From positions 507,089-571,088 of the forward strand of contig JAOUBJ010000001.1 in the NCBI GenBank assembly GCA_029860345.1: 64,000 bases of DNA, read 5' to 3'. Source of the stretch: Candidatus Zixiibacteriota bacterium. GTDB taxonomy: Bacteria; Zixibacteria; MSB-5A5; GN15; FEB-12. Under the pieces are notes generated by a model that made no database searches, was not told the DNA's origin, and worked only from the letters and a program-made list of their open reading frames with translations. Positions 44,143 to 52,867 of the stretch are shown in pieces. Position numbers and translations under genes: made by a program. Numbering within the stretch: the stretch's first letter is position 1; each line of letters opens with the position of its first letter.

Positions 44143-44901
44143 TTAGATCCCTTCCTTCTCTTTGAGAATCTGCAGGACTTCAAAGGTAGCTTCATCAGTG
44201 GTGTAGTTGAAGGCATCCACTTTGTTCACGAAGAAGTTGTAGAAGAAAATACCGAGAATACCGGACGCCAGGCCACCGGCGGTGTTAACCAACGCCTCAG
44301 AAATACCGACGGCCAGCGCCGAAGCGTCGATGACACCACCCTCAACGTTACCGGTGGCGGCGAAGGCGCGGATCATGCCTATGGTAGTACCCAACAAACC
44401 GACCATGGTAGCGATCGATGCAATTGTCGACAGAGCGATCAGGTTGCGCTCCAAAAGCGGTCCTTCCAGGGCATTGGCTTCTTCAATCGCCGACTGGGTC
44501 AGTTGGATTCGCTTTTCGCCGTCCAGATCAGACTGAGCTTTGACTTCGCGATAGCGATCAATACCGGCTCTGAGCACGTTGGCGGTGGTACCGCGCTGCT
44601 TGTCACAAGCAGCCATAGCACCGTCGAGATCGTCCTTCTGGATTTCACCGATCAGGTTCTTAAAGAAAACCTGCACCGAGCTCTTGCCCTTGGCCACGCC
44701 GTAAAGCGAAAAGTAGCGCTCGACGACAAATACCAGACACATGATGAAGATCATAATCAACAGCACGACCAGGGGGCCACCCTGATAAATCGAGTGTACA
44801 ATTGGGTTATCCGATGTTCTGAAAACACCGTACCACAGACCGAAACCGATTGCGAATGCTATCAGCGCATTCAGGGTCACAAAGATTGTTTGTTTAACCA
44901 C
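44143..44901 (-). CDS. exbB: ExbB/TolQ-family proton-channel subunit
   Basis: 252 residues, three transmembrane helices (about 10-25, 38-60 and 160-200), and the family motif TIASIATMVGLLGTTIGMIRAF with the Thr pair of the proton path, then ISEALVNTAGGLASGILGIFFY. It forms the cytoplasmic-membrane ring around the ExbD dimers. It begins 30 bases after the gene for the four-helix protein ends and is followed 3 bases later by exbD. Confidence 0.93.
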   Translation of the reverse strand: MVKQTIFVTLNALIAFAIGFGLWYGVFRTSDNPIVHSIYQGGPLVVLLIMIFIMCLVFVVERYFSLYGVAKGKSSVQVFFKNLIGEIQKDDLDGAMAACDKQRGTTANVLRAGIDRYREVKAQSDLDGEKRIQLTQSAIEEANALEGPLLERNLIALSTIASIATMVGLLGTTIGMIRAFAATGNVEGGVIDASALAVGISEALVNTAGGLASGILGIFFYNFFVNKVDAFNYTTDEATFEVLQILKEKEGI

Positions 44902-44931
44902 TTCTTTTCATCCTCTCAAAAACAGACCAAC

Positions 44932-45894
44932 CTAAATTTCTATTCCTTTGACAGCTAACATTATCGAGGCTCCCAGGGTTACGAAAACACCCCAGGAGAG
45001 ACTCTCCATGAACGCGCCGGGTCCATAGCTGTCACCCAGACTGTGATACAAAGCAGGCGCATCGAAACTGTAGTCACCACCCACAAATGAGGCGGCCAGC
45101 GCTACCGTGAAAACCAGCACCGGTACCCAGTTCAATCTCAAAATCGATTTTAGTTTCAGCGCCTTCTGGTCGGCAGTACCCTTGAGTCCGAAGAGACCAA
45201 ACAGAGTGTAAGCCGGCAACAAAAGGCTAGCCAAAGTCAGAACCAGGAATATTAACCCGGTCAAAATAAGGACTATCCCTGAAGAAAAGACCTGTCCACC
45301 AACTGAACCCAAAGCAGCCAAAGATCCCAAGCCGGTCAAACGCGAGTAATCCTTGGTGATTTTCTTTTTGGCAACGTAGCCGTGAATCACTTCCTCCTTG
45401 GGCGCTGCACTGTAACCATCATCAACCCCGGCTCCGTCGTCCACCTGACCAGCAGCGCCGGTGGTGTCCCCTGGTTCATCGGTGGCGGCTTCGGTGGCGA
45501 AGGCGGCTGAATCGGTGGCCAGGCTGTCGTCGGCCACACTGCTGTCAGCTACTTCGGCCACGGCCTCGACCTGTGACTCTTCGATTGTCTCGTTGTAGGC
45601 CGAATACCAAGGGAGAAACAGCGCCGCCACCATGGCCACACAAGACGCGGCCAAAACGATTCGATCCGAGAACGATACGCGGTCTTCGAGCAGCGTACAT
45701 TCGTCGCGCAACGCACCCAAGTCACTCCTATGGTCACGTTTCTCGCGAACCCGCTCGACTAACTTCTTTCGTTCGGTGTCGGACTTGAACTGATCCTTGA
45801 TGCGTCCGGGATGGACATCGAAGCCGACATATCTATACCGTTGTTGCTCGCTGATTCGGCTCGCCGAGGGTTTCTTTTTGTTGTCTTCAGCCAT
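44932..45894 (-). CDS. Four-helix membrane protein of the TonB cluster, function unknown
   Basis: 320 residues. Cytoplasmic basic N-terminus of about 75 residues (QRYRYVGFDVHPG..KLVERVREKRDHR), then four to five transmembrane helices (about 78-98, 200-245, 265-285, 298-320). Between the first and second helix is an acidic periplasmic loop of about 100 residues (DSSVADDSLATDSAAFATE). I do not recognise a family. Its position between the TPR protein and ExbB suggests it links the cytoplasmic-membrane motor to the cell envelope. It may scaffold the double ExbD/TonB machine. Confidence 0.65.
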   Translation of the reverse strand: MAEDNKKKPSASRISEQQRYRYVGFDVHPGRIKDQFKSDTERKKLVERVREKRDHRSDLGALRDECTLLEDRVSFSDRIVLAASCVAMVAALFLPWYSAYNETIEESQVEAVAEVADSSVADDSLATDSAAFATEAATDEPGDTTGAAGQVDDGAGVDDGYSAAPKEEVIHGYVAKKKITKDYSRLTGLGSLAALGSVGGQVFSSGIVLILTGLIFLVLTLASLLLPAYTLFGLFGLKGTADQKALKLKSILRLNWVPVLVFTVALAASFVGGDYSFDAPALYHSLGDSYGPGAFMESLSWGVFVTLGASIMLAVKGIEI

Positions 45895-45927
45895 TCAGAC
45901 TCCTGTTTGACCGACGGTCACCACGAG

Positions 45928-47853
45928 CTAAAACTCGAAACTGGTGTCGTCACGTCCTTGCTTACATACCTGATTACCCGGTTCGCAGTTCAGACACTTG
46001 GTGTACCATTGATTGGCTTTCTGAAAGTCATCTGAGGACGCTGCCTTGTCTGAACTGTTTTCAGCCGCTCTGGTATGGTAACACTGGGCAATCCACACAA
46101 TGAGATCTACATCGTTACAGGCGCCGTCGGTTGCTGCCAGGCACTGTTGCGCACTCAGCAGATGGGTCAACGCCTTTGAATAGTTCTTGGTACACACGCC
46201 GCCAAAATAGGCATATCCCAAAGCCTTCTTGGCGTCACAATTGTTGGGCTCTACCTCCAACAAACGTTTGAAGTACTTAACACCGTTTTCGCAGTCGGAC
46301 AACTGATAAAGATAGGTGTTGGCCACCAAAAGAATGGTCTTGACCTCTTCCGGCTTGATGGCCAGATACTGTTCCATGTAGCCGACAGCTACCTCGTAAT
46401 AATTGAGATTAGGGTCTATCCCTGAGTCGACTGGTTCTTCCATGTCCTCTTCTTCGAGGCTCTCCTCGTCGTCCGAACCGTCCTGGTTGGCGATGTTCAG
46501 GGCGCAATAGCCGGCGTTTTTGTAGATACCGGCGTTCTTGGAGGTATCGATACCCATGTCGATTCGCCGCTGATAGTAATCGAGGGCCTGCGCGTATTGT
46601 TTCTCATTGTGATAGGAAACCGCGACATTATACAGAAGTCGTTTTTGGTCGGGACGTTCATCCAGCGAAAGACTGTAGTACTTGATGGCGCTGTAGAAGT
46701 CCTTGTCCTTGCGGTAGTAGTAAGCGTCGCCCAGATATTGGTATAGTTCGACCGGCTTGATCCTTGTGGCTTCGGCGTTGTCGGGGTCTTCCAGCCATGT
46801 CAGATGTTTCTGAAGAGCCTCGCCACTCTTGACAAAATCCTGCACGCCCCAGAGCGCTTTGCCGTATTGAAAATATATATCTCTGGGCACATAGGGAATC
46901 GACAGAACATCTTCAAAATACTTCACCGCTTGCTCGGCGCCACCGACGTTAACATAGCCCATGGCAATCTCGAAATAGACGCGAACATTGGCCGTGTCCG
47001 GTTTAACTTCGGACAATTCCAGATAACGCTGGTAGGCGCCGATGGCTTCCATGAACCGGGCTTTGCGTTCATCCCGCGTACTGATCGACATGGCTGCCTT
47101 GAAATAAATACCTCCGGCACGCATCCAGGCCGGGGCGTGGGTGCTATCCTTTTGGAGAACCACCTTAAGCTTATCGATGGCACAAGTGTAGTCTCTCATC
47201 TCAAGACAAGCTTCCGCCCAATGGTAATACACCTCCAACGATGCCGTGTCGACTTGCAGGGCCAACTCGTATTCGCTGATGGCCAGAGAAGGGATGCCCT
47301 GATAAAAATTGGCATCACCAAGATGGAGGTGATACTCGGCGTTGCTTGAATCGAGAATGAGCGCAGCCCGGAAGGCCAAGTCGGCATCGGAGAACCGTTC
47401 GCGAGCCATCATCACCAGGCCAAAGCCGTTATCAAACTGTGCAACGTCGAACTTGCGTGCGCGCTTGCGGCCGTCGCTCATAGTTTTTTCGGCCTCGTCA
47501 ATCTCGCCCAGCTCCAATTGACATCGACCCAGGAGATAAAGAGACTCCCAATGTTTCTTTTTCTTCTGGACGGCTAACTGGAAATTGTCCCTGGCCGGAC
47601 CAAACTGGCGGCGTTCATAATATATCTTGCCCAGTTGGTTGTAATTCATGTGGTAGCCCGGATCAAGTCCGATCTCGGCTTCCAACAACTCCATCGCCTT
47701 GACCGTGTCGGCCGCGTCCAGAGCTTCGACAATGTTCGGCTTCAAATCATCAGCCGAGTATGCGACCGTAGCGCCGAACACAATGATCAACGCGGTCGCG
47801 AGAACAGATAGGCGCCAATTCCGAGGCGTAATGTACAAATCAAGAACCCTCAT
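45928..47853 (-). CDS. Secreted TPR-repeat protein
   Basis: 641 residues from ATG 47853, chosen because a signal peptide (RNWRLSVLATALIIVFGATVAYSA) begins there and a promoter lies just upstream. An ATG at 47928 overlaps the preceding gene (ATGA) and would add 25 residues. About twelve TPR units are spread over residues 40-620, e.g. NYNQLGKIYYERRQFGPARD, NYELALQVDTASLEVYYHWA-like and YLGDAYYYRKDKDFYSAIKY. The periplasmic helical solenoid probably binds partner proteins of the ExbBD/TonB machine. It heads the cluster. Confidence 0.85.
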   Translation of the reverse strand: MRVLDLYITPRNWRLSVLATALIIVFGATVAYSADDLKPNIVEALDAADTVKAMELLEAEIGLDPGYHMNYNQLGKIYYERRQFGPARDNFQLAVQKKKKHWESLYLLGRCQLELGEIDEAEKTMSDGRKRARKFDVAQFDNGFGLVMMARERFSDADLAFRAALILDSSNAEYHLHLGDANFYQGIPSLAISEYELALQVDTASLEVYYHWAEACLEMRDYTCAIDKLKVVLQKDSTHAPAWMRAGGIYFKAAMSISTRDERKARFMEAIGAYQRYLELSEVKPDTANVRVYFEIAMGYVNVGGAEQAVKYFEDVLSIPYVPRDIYFQYGKALWGVQDFVKSGEALQKHLTWLEDPDNAEATRIKPVELYQYLGDAYYYRKDKDFYSAIKYYSLSLDERPDQKRLLYNVAVSYHNEKQYAQALDYYQRRIDMGIDTSKNAGIYKNAGYCALNIANQDGSDDEESLEEEDMEEPVDSGIDPNLNYYEVAVGYMEQYLAIKPEEVKTILLVANTYLYQLSDCENGVKYFKRLLEVEPNNCDAKKALGYAYFGGVCTKNYSKALTHLLSAQQCLAATDGACNDVDLIVWIAQCYHTRAAENSSDKAASSDDFQKANQWYTKCLNCEPGNQVCKQGRDDTSFEF

Positions 47854-47878
47854 ACGAAGAATCCCAAAATAAGGGGCC

Positions 47879-47906
47879 AAAATACAGGATATGTCGTTAA
47901 AGTCAA
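47879..47906 (-). promoter_or_regulatory. Promoter for the TPR/Exb/TonB cluster
   Basis: Minus strand: TTGACT (47906-47901), a 16-base spacer and TATTTT (47884-47879), about 26 bases before the ATG at 47853. It supports that start rather than the one at 47928. Confidence 0.4.
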
Positions 47907-47924
47907 GGGAATATTTCGAGGCGG

Positions 47925-48131
47925 TCATGGGGTCGTGCGACGTCCCATTCGCTGCATGTTTTTCACCCAGGGAACCAGCCGCACCAAGGCATAAAGAGTC
48001 GCCAAAATACCGATTAGAGCCCGGGTCTCAAGCCCTAATAGGTCGGCAAACGAGTAGTCGATGTATATTCCACTTGCCAAAACAATTACTCCTGACGCTA
48101 CGTTCATAGCGCGTGTCGCTCGTTTAATCAC
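47925..48131 (-). CDS. Small two-helix membrane protein
   Basis: 68 residues from GTG 48131, where AAGGAG lies 8 bases upstream; an earlier frame start at 48179 lacks one. Two hydrophobic segments (NVASGVIVLASGIYIDYSF at about 9-27 and LIGILATLYALVRLVPWV at about 38-56) and a basic C-terminus (MQRMGRR). I do not recognise a family. DUF2892-type proteins have a comparable size and layout. It lies just upstream of the TPR gene and may be co-transcribed. Confidence 0.55.
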   Translation of the reverse strand: MIKRATRAMNVASGVIVLASGIYIDYSFADLLGLETRALIGILATLYALVRLVPWVKNMQRMGRRTTP

Positions 48132-48434
48132 AACACTTCTCCTTCGCCTTATACAATCGAACCTACGTTCTCTTCCCATTCATCCAGGCGGCTCAAAAAC
48201 CGCTATATGACCGTCTGATAAGACAATTACTGTGCCGGTTAGGCTAGCCAAGCCTGTGACGCATCGTTTAGTTGTTGTAAGGCACGAGCTTACAAGGAAA
48301 GAGAATCTGGCGAGAAAAAGTGCAGAGTCAACCGACGCAGATTATGCGTCGACCCGGAAGGCTGGCGGCGCACATTTGACACAGTTATATAGATGCACCA
48401 CAACAGGTTACCATGAAGGGCGGGGGCCTACGGC
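48132..48434. other. Intergenic region, 303 bases
   Basis: Lies between two minus-strand genes. The right part carries the ribosome site of the 68-residue gene at its left edge. I see no gene, clear terminator or family repeat in it. Confidence 0.5.
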
Positions 48435-49547
48435 TCAACGCAGCCAGGCACAATGAACTCGTACATTGGCTTCACCGGTAAACTCGAAAACGGCCCGGCC
48501 CGAGTAGTTTTGGGCTCGACCTTGAAAATCCAGGGCCGGGAAAAACTTGATTTTGGGCACTATCCGGCCGAGAACGGAGCGAATCTCCGAGTTTGTCTGC
48601 TCCGAGCCCATAAAACGACATTGCCCCAGAGTGTCAATTTGAACACGGGCCGAAACAGTATCCCGATGAAGCACCGGGTCCGCCCCCAGCGGATAGATAT
48701 AGGAAGGCAGGCGTTGCGGAAGAGGCAGAGACATAAGACCGGACTGGTCGGCAAAGGACCGTAGTCTGAGAAACTCAAGAGGGTTCGATGTACTGTCCGG
48801 ATTCGGAGGCCAAACCGGGGTTGGATAAGCCTCCGGACCAAAGAAGGAAACCAACAGATACAGGCTGGACGGGATCGACCGACCTTTTACACTGGCCGGA
48901 GCGAACTCGCTCCACAATATAGCCGTCAGCACCTGTTCATCGAATACGGGATAAGTACTTCTCACTATGCGTCTTTCAAGGACGGCGCCCGTTGCGTCCA
49001 GATCGATTGCGAACAGAACATAACGATACGATCCTGCCGTGGTGTCCACGTTGGGCGTAGCGTAATATGATCCGAACCGTGTCACCCTGGGCTGTGTGAT
49101 GTCGTTTTGTTCAAGACAGTGATCATACAATCGTCGGTTGTTAAGATGGCCGAGCGAATCCACAGGAAAAGTGAATATCGGCCAACGATCCCCCGGCCAG
49201 AGAAGCACCTCCACGGGTAGCGTGGACGACACCTCTTGGTCATTCAACTTTGCCGGTGCGAACTTAATCTGCTTCAGGTATGGATCGATGTACTTGGCCA
49301 GGCGGGCATGAGCGGTTGGGGCGGTCAGGACATTCGACACCACGCCGTCGGCATCGATCTGAAGGTCTATGGCCACGATGGTTTCTCTTTGCAGCATGGG
49401 AGCGTTACCATCGCCGACGAATGTCGGCATTGATTGCGGGTAGGCTGCGGCAAAATCGTACAGGCTGATCCGTTCACTTTGGCCGGCCGCCGAAGCGGCG
49501 ATTGACAGAATCGTAATAACTATGGTAGACAGGTATCTTGTGTACAT
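48435..49547 (-). CDS. Secreted protein with TonB_C-like repeats
   Basis: 370 residues, ATG with AAGGAGA upstream. Signal peptide at 1-22. It seems to hold three modules resembling TonB C-terminal domains: about 45-120 (TIVAIDLQIDADGVVSNVLT .. IKFAPAKLNDQEVSSTLPV), about 160-235 (YVLFAIDLDATGAVLERRIV .. FAPASVKGRSIPSSLYLLV) and about 280-360 (VSARVQIDTLGQCRFMGS .. IKFFPALDFQGRAQNYSGRA). No membrane helix other than the signal, so it is not a classical transducer. By inference a periplasmic partner of the TonB/ExbBD cluster next door. Confidence 0.7.
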   Translation of the reverse strand: MYTRYLSTIVITILSIAASAAGQSERISLYDFAAAYPQSMPTFVGDGNAPMLQRETIVAIDLQIDADGVVSNVLTAPTAHARLAKYIDPYLKQIKFAPAKLNDQEVSSTLPVEVLLWPGDRWPIFTFPVDSLGHLNNRRLYDHCLEQNDITQPRVTRFGSYYATPNVDTTAGSYRYVLFAIDLDATGAVLERRIVRSTYPVFDEQVLTAILWSEFAPASVKGRSIPSSLYLLVSFFGPEAYPTPVWPPNPDSTSNPLEFLRLRSFADQSGLMSLPLPQRLPSYIYPLGADPVLHRDTVSARVQIDTLGQCRFMGSEQTNSEIRSVLGRIVPKIKFFPALDFQGRAQNYSGRAVFEFTGEANVRVHCAWLR

Positions 49548-49624
49548 GTGATCTCCTTTGTCGTTATACGTTGGTGGTCACGACAGGTACCCCACCCAAC
49601 GGGTGGGTTTATTGGTTCGCCGGT

Positions 49625-49757
49625 GGTGTTGGGCGACCCCGCCCGACACAGGTAAACCTGATTCTCGCGCTTCGCGCGCTTGCACTCCGGTTTCCGTGGT
49701 AGCCAGGTCAATCTCATCCTCAATTTCATGGCCGTCAGGCGAGTCGCCTGGCAGCAC
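49625..49757 (+). repeat. Dispersed repeat family A, copy 4
   Basis: Starts GGTGTTGGGCGACC..GCCCGACAC and ends GGCCGTCAGGCGAGTCGCC..GCAGCAC. The end sequences match the other copies, but the middle is longer (about 80 bases) and unrelated, and includes the palindrome GCGCTTCGCGCGC. Confidence 0.7.
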
Positions 49758-49917
49758 ATAAAACGCCGGTGGTCAAGATGCGACCGCACAGCCTTGCGAT
49801 TCGATCCAAGATATGGCCCAAAGCAGGTAAAGGGAATAGTAAAAACTGGCGTATGTGTCAGAGGTCAAGGTTGGGTTCGACAACGCCCTAAGGACGAAAA
49901 ACCGATTTATCGATATC

Positions 49918-49938
49918 ACCCCGAGCGGAGTCGAGGGG
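49918..49938 (+). repeat. CCGAGCGGAGTCGAGG-type dispersed repeat
   Basis: ACCCCGAGCGGAGTCGAGGGG, an imperfect palindrome, the same as at 17140. Confidence 0.65.
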
Positions 49939-50068
49939 TGAGCAGAGTTGAAGTCTGTATGTCCCGACGGGGGCAGACCGGTAGGTCTGCCCCGTGGTTG
50001 GGGTCCGGAAACGTTAGAATCAGAATCTGCTAAGGCGACGAGCGATGTCAGACCTCGCCACCTATATC

Positions 50069-50365
50069 TCAGGGAGGCTCATACCCGGGCGCATCCCATT
50101 TGCGGCCCTCGTGCTTATTCGCCTCCGAGTCATCGAATTTCTCACCTTTGTTTTTCCAGGCGTCCACCGCAAGACGCGATGCGTCATCGAGACCTTCCGG
50201 CATCTCCGTGCCGGCCATGGTCAGGCTATCCACCGCCAAATCTTCAGGTATCCGCGCTACAAATACACAGCGACCAAACTGCTGAGTGACAGCACCGCCC
50301 ATGGATTCGACTTCGGCCTTGGCGGCGTCGAAGTCTGAAGTGAACAATAACAGGTCACGAGTCAT
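50069..50365 (-). CDS. Stand-alone homologue of the N-terminal domain of the tectonin-metalloprotease
   Basis: 98 residues from ATG 50365 (GGGAG 7 bases upstream). It aligns with residues 1-105 of the large protein encoded just upstream: LLLFTSDFDAAKAEVESMGG with LMVYTKNFKKTKKEVEEKGG, then GRCVFVARIPE with GDSVSIVELPK, AVDAWKN with IAKAWKA, and EGRKWDAPGYEPP with EGAKWDSQDFKSP. The fold (strand-helix-GG-strand-strand) is reminiscent of the I9-type propeptide of subtilases, which is inference. No signal peptide. It could be an inhibitor, chaperone or immunity-like partner of the protease; it starts 44 bases after the protease stop. Confidence 0.65.
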   Translation of the reverse strand: MTRDLLLFTSDFDAAKAEVESMGGAVTQQFGRCVFVARIPEDLAVDSLTMAGTEMPEGLDDASRLAVDAWKNKGEKFDDSEANKHEGRKWDAPGYEPP

Positions 50366-50408
50366 CACAGAACTCCCGGGTGACAGAGGTGTTTTGAGCA
50401 TCGACTTC

Positions 50409-52724
50409 TCATGGTGTGGCCAGTACCTTTCGTCTGTAAATGTTGTCATTCACGTTGACGCCCCACACCTTATCACTGGCACCGGCGGAAACCTGCTTGA
50501 GTCCGCCGGAGACCCGCTGCCACGAATTGCCCGCACGGCGATAGATATAGTCGCTAGAGTTGACACCCCAGACAGTGCCGTCCTTGGCCACCGATACATG
50601 TTTGAGCCCGCCGGAAATCCTCACCCATCTACTACCAACGCGCTGATAAATATAGTCTTTAGAGTTGACACCCCAGACTTGGGTCGAGCTACCAACGGAG
50701 ATCTGTTTCAGGCCGCCGGGAATCCTCTCCCAACTATTACCAACGCGTCGGTAAATGTAGTTTTTGGAATTGACACCCCAGACCGTGCCGTCGGCGGCCA
50801 CCGATACATATTTGAGCCCGCCGGGAATCCTCTCCCATCTATTGCCAACGCGCCGATAAATATAATCTTTAGAGTTGACTCCCCAGATTTGGGTCGAACT
50901 GCCAACCGAGATCTGTTTCAGGCCGCCGGGAATCCTCTCCCAACTATTACCAACGCGCCGATAGATATAGTCTTTGGAGTTGACTCCCCAGGTCGTGCCG
51001 TCGGCAGCCACTGATACATGCTTGAGCCCGCCCGGGATCTGCTCCCAGAAGCTCCAGCCGATTTGACCTCGGCTCCAACCACAGAGCGACAGAACGTTGG
51101 CATCCATGAGACAAGCTGCTTGGTTACTGGTGCAGTTTACGCAGTTCTTATTCGGAATCCCATAATAGCCGCTGTTGCCGCATCCGCACGAACCATACTC
51201 GTCCGCGGCGCCAAAGATATGGCATGTCTCGTGGGCGAAAACGCGGTTGATGGAATCGGGTCCCCAGCCATCGTTATCATAGTCCATTACTGTTCTAACG
51301 CCACCGGCATAAGCAAAATGGTTGAGAGGATACTGCGTGAAGAAAGCCGCATAGGCCCAGTTGGTGCTCAGTTTCTGCTTCAATGCGTTGACATAGTCTA
51401 CCACACCCTGGTAATTCGCCGAGTAACCCAGCTTCTTCATAGCTGCGTTACGCCACGGATCTTCGTATTTGGCATAGGCGCCTGAGATGTTGGGGTCCGG
51501 CCCGGGTACAGCGTCGACTGTGACGAAGTTCAAGTCGTAGTGAAATGAGACGTTAGCGAGGGGATTGACATTGGCCAGGAAGTTCAATCCTTCAATTACC
51601 TCGGCTATGATCTTCTGGTATTGGGCCGAACTGATACTCAATCCGGAAGCGCTCGACCCTGAGTAGATATAATCTCTAGAGTTGACACCCCAGATATTGT
51701 TGACCGTTCCCGCGGAGACCTGCTTGAGTCCGCCGGGTACCCGCTGCCACGAATTGCCCGCACGGCGATAGATATTGTCGTTGGAGTTGACACCCCAGAC
51801 AGTGCCGTCCTTGGCCACCGATACATGTTTGAGCCCGCCGGAAATCCTCACCCATCTACTACCAACGCGCTGATAAATATAGTCTTTAGAGTTGACACCC
51901 CAGACTTGGGTCGAGCTACCAACGGAGATCTGTTTCAGGCCGCCGGGAATCCTCTCCCAACTATTACCAACGCGTCGGTAAATGTAGTTTTTGGAATTGA
52001 CACCCCAGACCGTGCCGTCGGCGGCCACCGATACATATTTGAGCCCGCCGGGAATCCTCTCCCATCTATTGCCAACGCGCCGATAAATATAATCTTTAGA
52101 GTTGACTCCCCAGATTTGGGTCGAACTGCCAACCGAGATCTGTTTCAGGCCGCCGGGAATCCTCTCCCAACTATTACCAACGCGCCGATAGATATAGTCT
52201 TTGGAGTTGACTCCCCAGGTCGTGCCGTCGGCAGCCACTGATACATGCTTGAGCCCGCCCGGGATCCTGTGCCAACTGTCGCCGCCAACGACAACTACGC
52301 CGACCGCAACAGAATCGGTCATATAGAGACTAGTACCGGTGCCGGTGGACATCGATGCCATGGTCGCTGCGCCTCGGCCTTTTAGTTTGAGCCCGCGACC
52401 GGCATCATGGTGGCGGGGAGACTTGAAATCTTGCGAATCCCATTTGGCGCCCTCCCTTGTCGACCTTGTCATCAGGCTTTCAAGTTCGGTGCCTTTGCAG
52501 GCATGGGTGGCTTTCCAGGCCTTGGCAATGAGCTTCTGCTGCTCATCGAGAAATTGTTGCACCTTTGTGTCGTGGGTGCTGAGGTCACGGAGTTTATGGG
52601 GCTTGGGAAGTTCCACGATTGATACGCTGTCTCCCAATCGGTGCAGGATGCGACCGCCTTTTTCCTCGACTTCCTTCTTGGTCTTCTTGAAGTTCTTGGT
52701 GTACACCATTAAAGGTTTGCTCAT
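50409..52724 (-). CDS. Two-propeller tectonin metalloprotease with I9-like N-terminal domain
   Basis: 771 residues. ATG preceded by GGAGG. Residues 1-105 form the domain shared with the 98-residue protein. About 150-355 are six tectonin repeats of about 35 residues (pattern IPGGLKHVSVAADGTTWGVN..IYRRVGN). About 365-555 is a metallopeptidase domain with HETCHIFGAADEY (H498, E499, H502, D508), an HExxHxxGxxD zinc site, a Cys-rich stretch (four to six Cys at 513-538) and Met-turn candidate CLMDANV (M540). About 559-771 are six more tectonin repeats. There is no signal peptide, so export (if any) needs another route. Substrate unknown; the propellers suggest binding of sugar or LPS, as in tachylectin and tectonin relatives (inference). 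Confidence 0.85.
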   Translation of the reverse strand: MSKPLMVYTKNFKKTKKEVEEKGGRILHRLGDSVSIVELPKPHKLRDLSTHDTKVQQFLDEQQKLIAKAWKATHACKGTELESLMTRSTREGAKWDSQDFKSPRHHDAGRGLKLKGRGAATMASMSTGTGTSLYMTDSVAVGVVVVGGDSWHRIPGGLKHVSVAADGTTWGVNSKDYIYRRVGNSWERIPGGLKQISVGSSTQIWGVNSKDYIYRRVGNRWERIPGGLKYVSVAADGTVWGVNSKNYIYRRVGNSWERIPGGLKQISVGSSTQVWGVNSKDYIYQRVGSRWVRISGGLKHVSVAKDGTVWGVNSNDNIYRRAGNSWQRVPGGLKQVSAGTVNNIWGVNSRDYIYSGSSASGLSISSAQYQKIIAEVIEGLNFLANVNPLANVSFHYDLNFVTVDAVPGPDPNISGAYAKYEDPWRNAAMKKLGYSANYQGVVDYVNALKQKLSTNWAYAAFFTQYPLNHFAYAGGVRTVMDYDNDGWGPDSINRVFAHETCHIFGAADEYGSCGCGNSGYYGIPNKNCVNCTSNQAACLMDANVLSLCGWSRGQIGWSFWEQIPGGLKHVSVAADGTTWGVNSKDYIYRRVGNSWERIPGGLKQISVGSSTQIWGVNSKDYIYRRVGNRWERIPGGLKYVSVAADGTVWGVNSKNYIYRRVGNSWERIPGGLKQISVGSSTQVWGVNSKDYIYQRVGSRWVRISGGLKHVSVAKDGTVWGVNSSDYIYRRAGNSWQRVSGGLKQVSAGASDKVWGVNVNDNIYRRKVLATP
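50485..51039 (-). repeat. Long direct repeat, copy in the C-terminal propeller
   Basis: About 555 bases that encode the C-terminal propeller. Matches 51712-52266 at a constant offset of 1227 bases with only a handful of mismatches, and the boundary at 51039/52266 is sharp (GGGATCT against GGGATCC). Confidence 0.85.
51712..52266 (-). repeat. Long direct repeat, copy in the N-terminal propeller
   Basis: Partner of 50485-51039. The few differences concentrate near the 5' plus-strand edge (for example TATAGTCGCT against TATTGTCGTT). Confidence 0.85.
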
Positions 52725-52867
52725 GACAAGCCTCCATTCCTGTTTAAGGGTCGGTTGTGATCATACTGATTCGCGATACGCGTCCTTTCAGCCACAAGGT
52801 AGCTGAGTTGATCTGCATCCGACGTCGGGTGTGTACAGCAAGTGGTGTGCGGTTTACGTCTGAGCTT

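Larger units (their letters stand above)
49548..50068. other. Intergenic region, 521 bases, repeat-rich
   Basis: Holds a family A repeat (49625-49757), a GGTACCCCACCC..GGGTGGG hairpin near 49586, a CCCGAGCGGAGTCGAGGGG repeat (49918-49938) and a GGCAGACCGGTAGGTCTGCC palindrome (49974-49993). No gene is supported. Confidence 0.65.

Noticed and set aside
50286-51014. A 242-residue plus-strand open frame rich in ITNA..N-type repeats, and the matching frame 51825-52241
   Set aside because: It is the antisense of the tectonin repeats. Its repeats come from the 105-base coding period of the minus-strand gene, and it has no ribosome site.
50409-52270. Regular ~105-base repeats that could be mistaken for a CRISPR or tandem-repeat array
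   Set aside because: The period is 35 codons with protein-level conservation, in-frame throughout; there are no short identical repeats with unique spacers.
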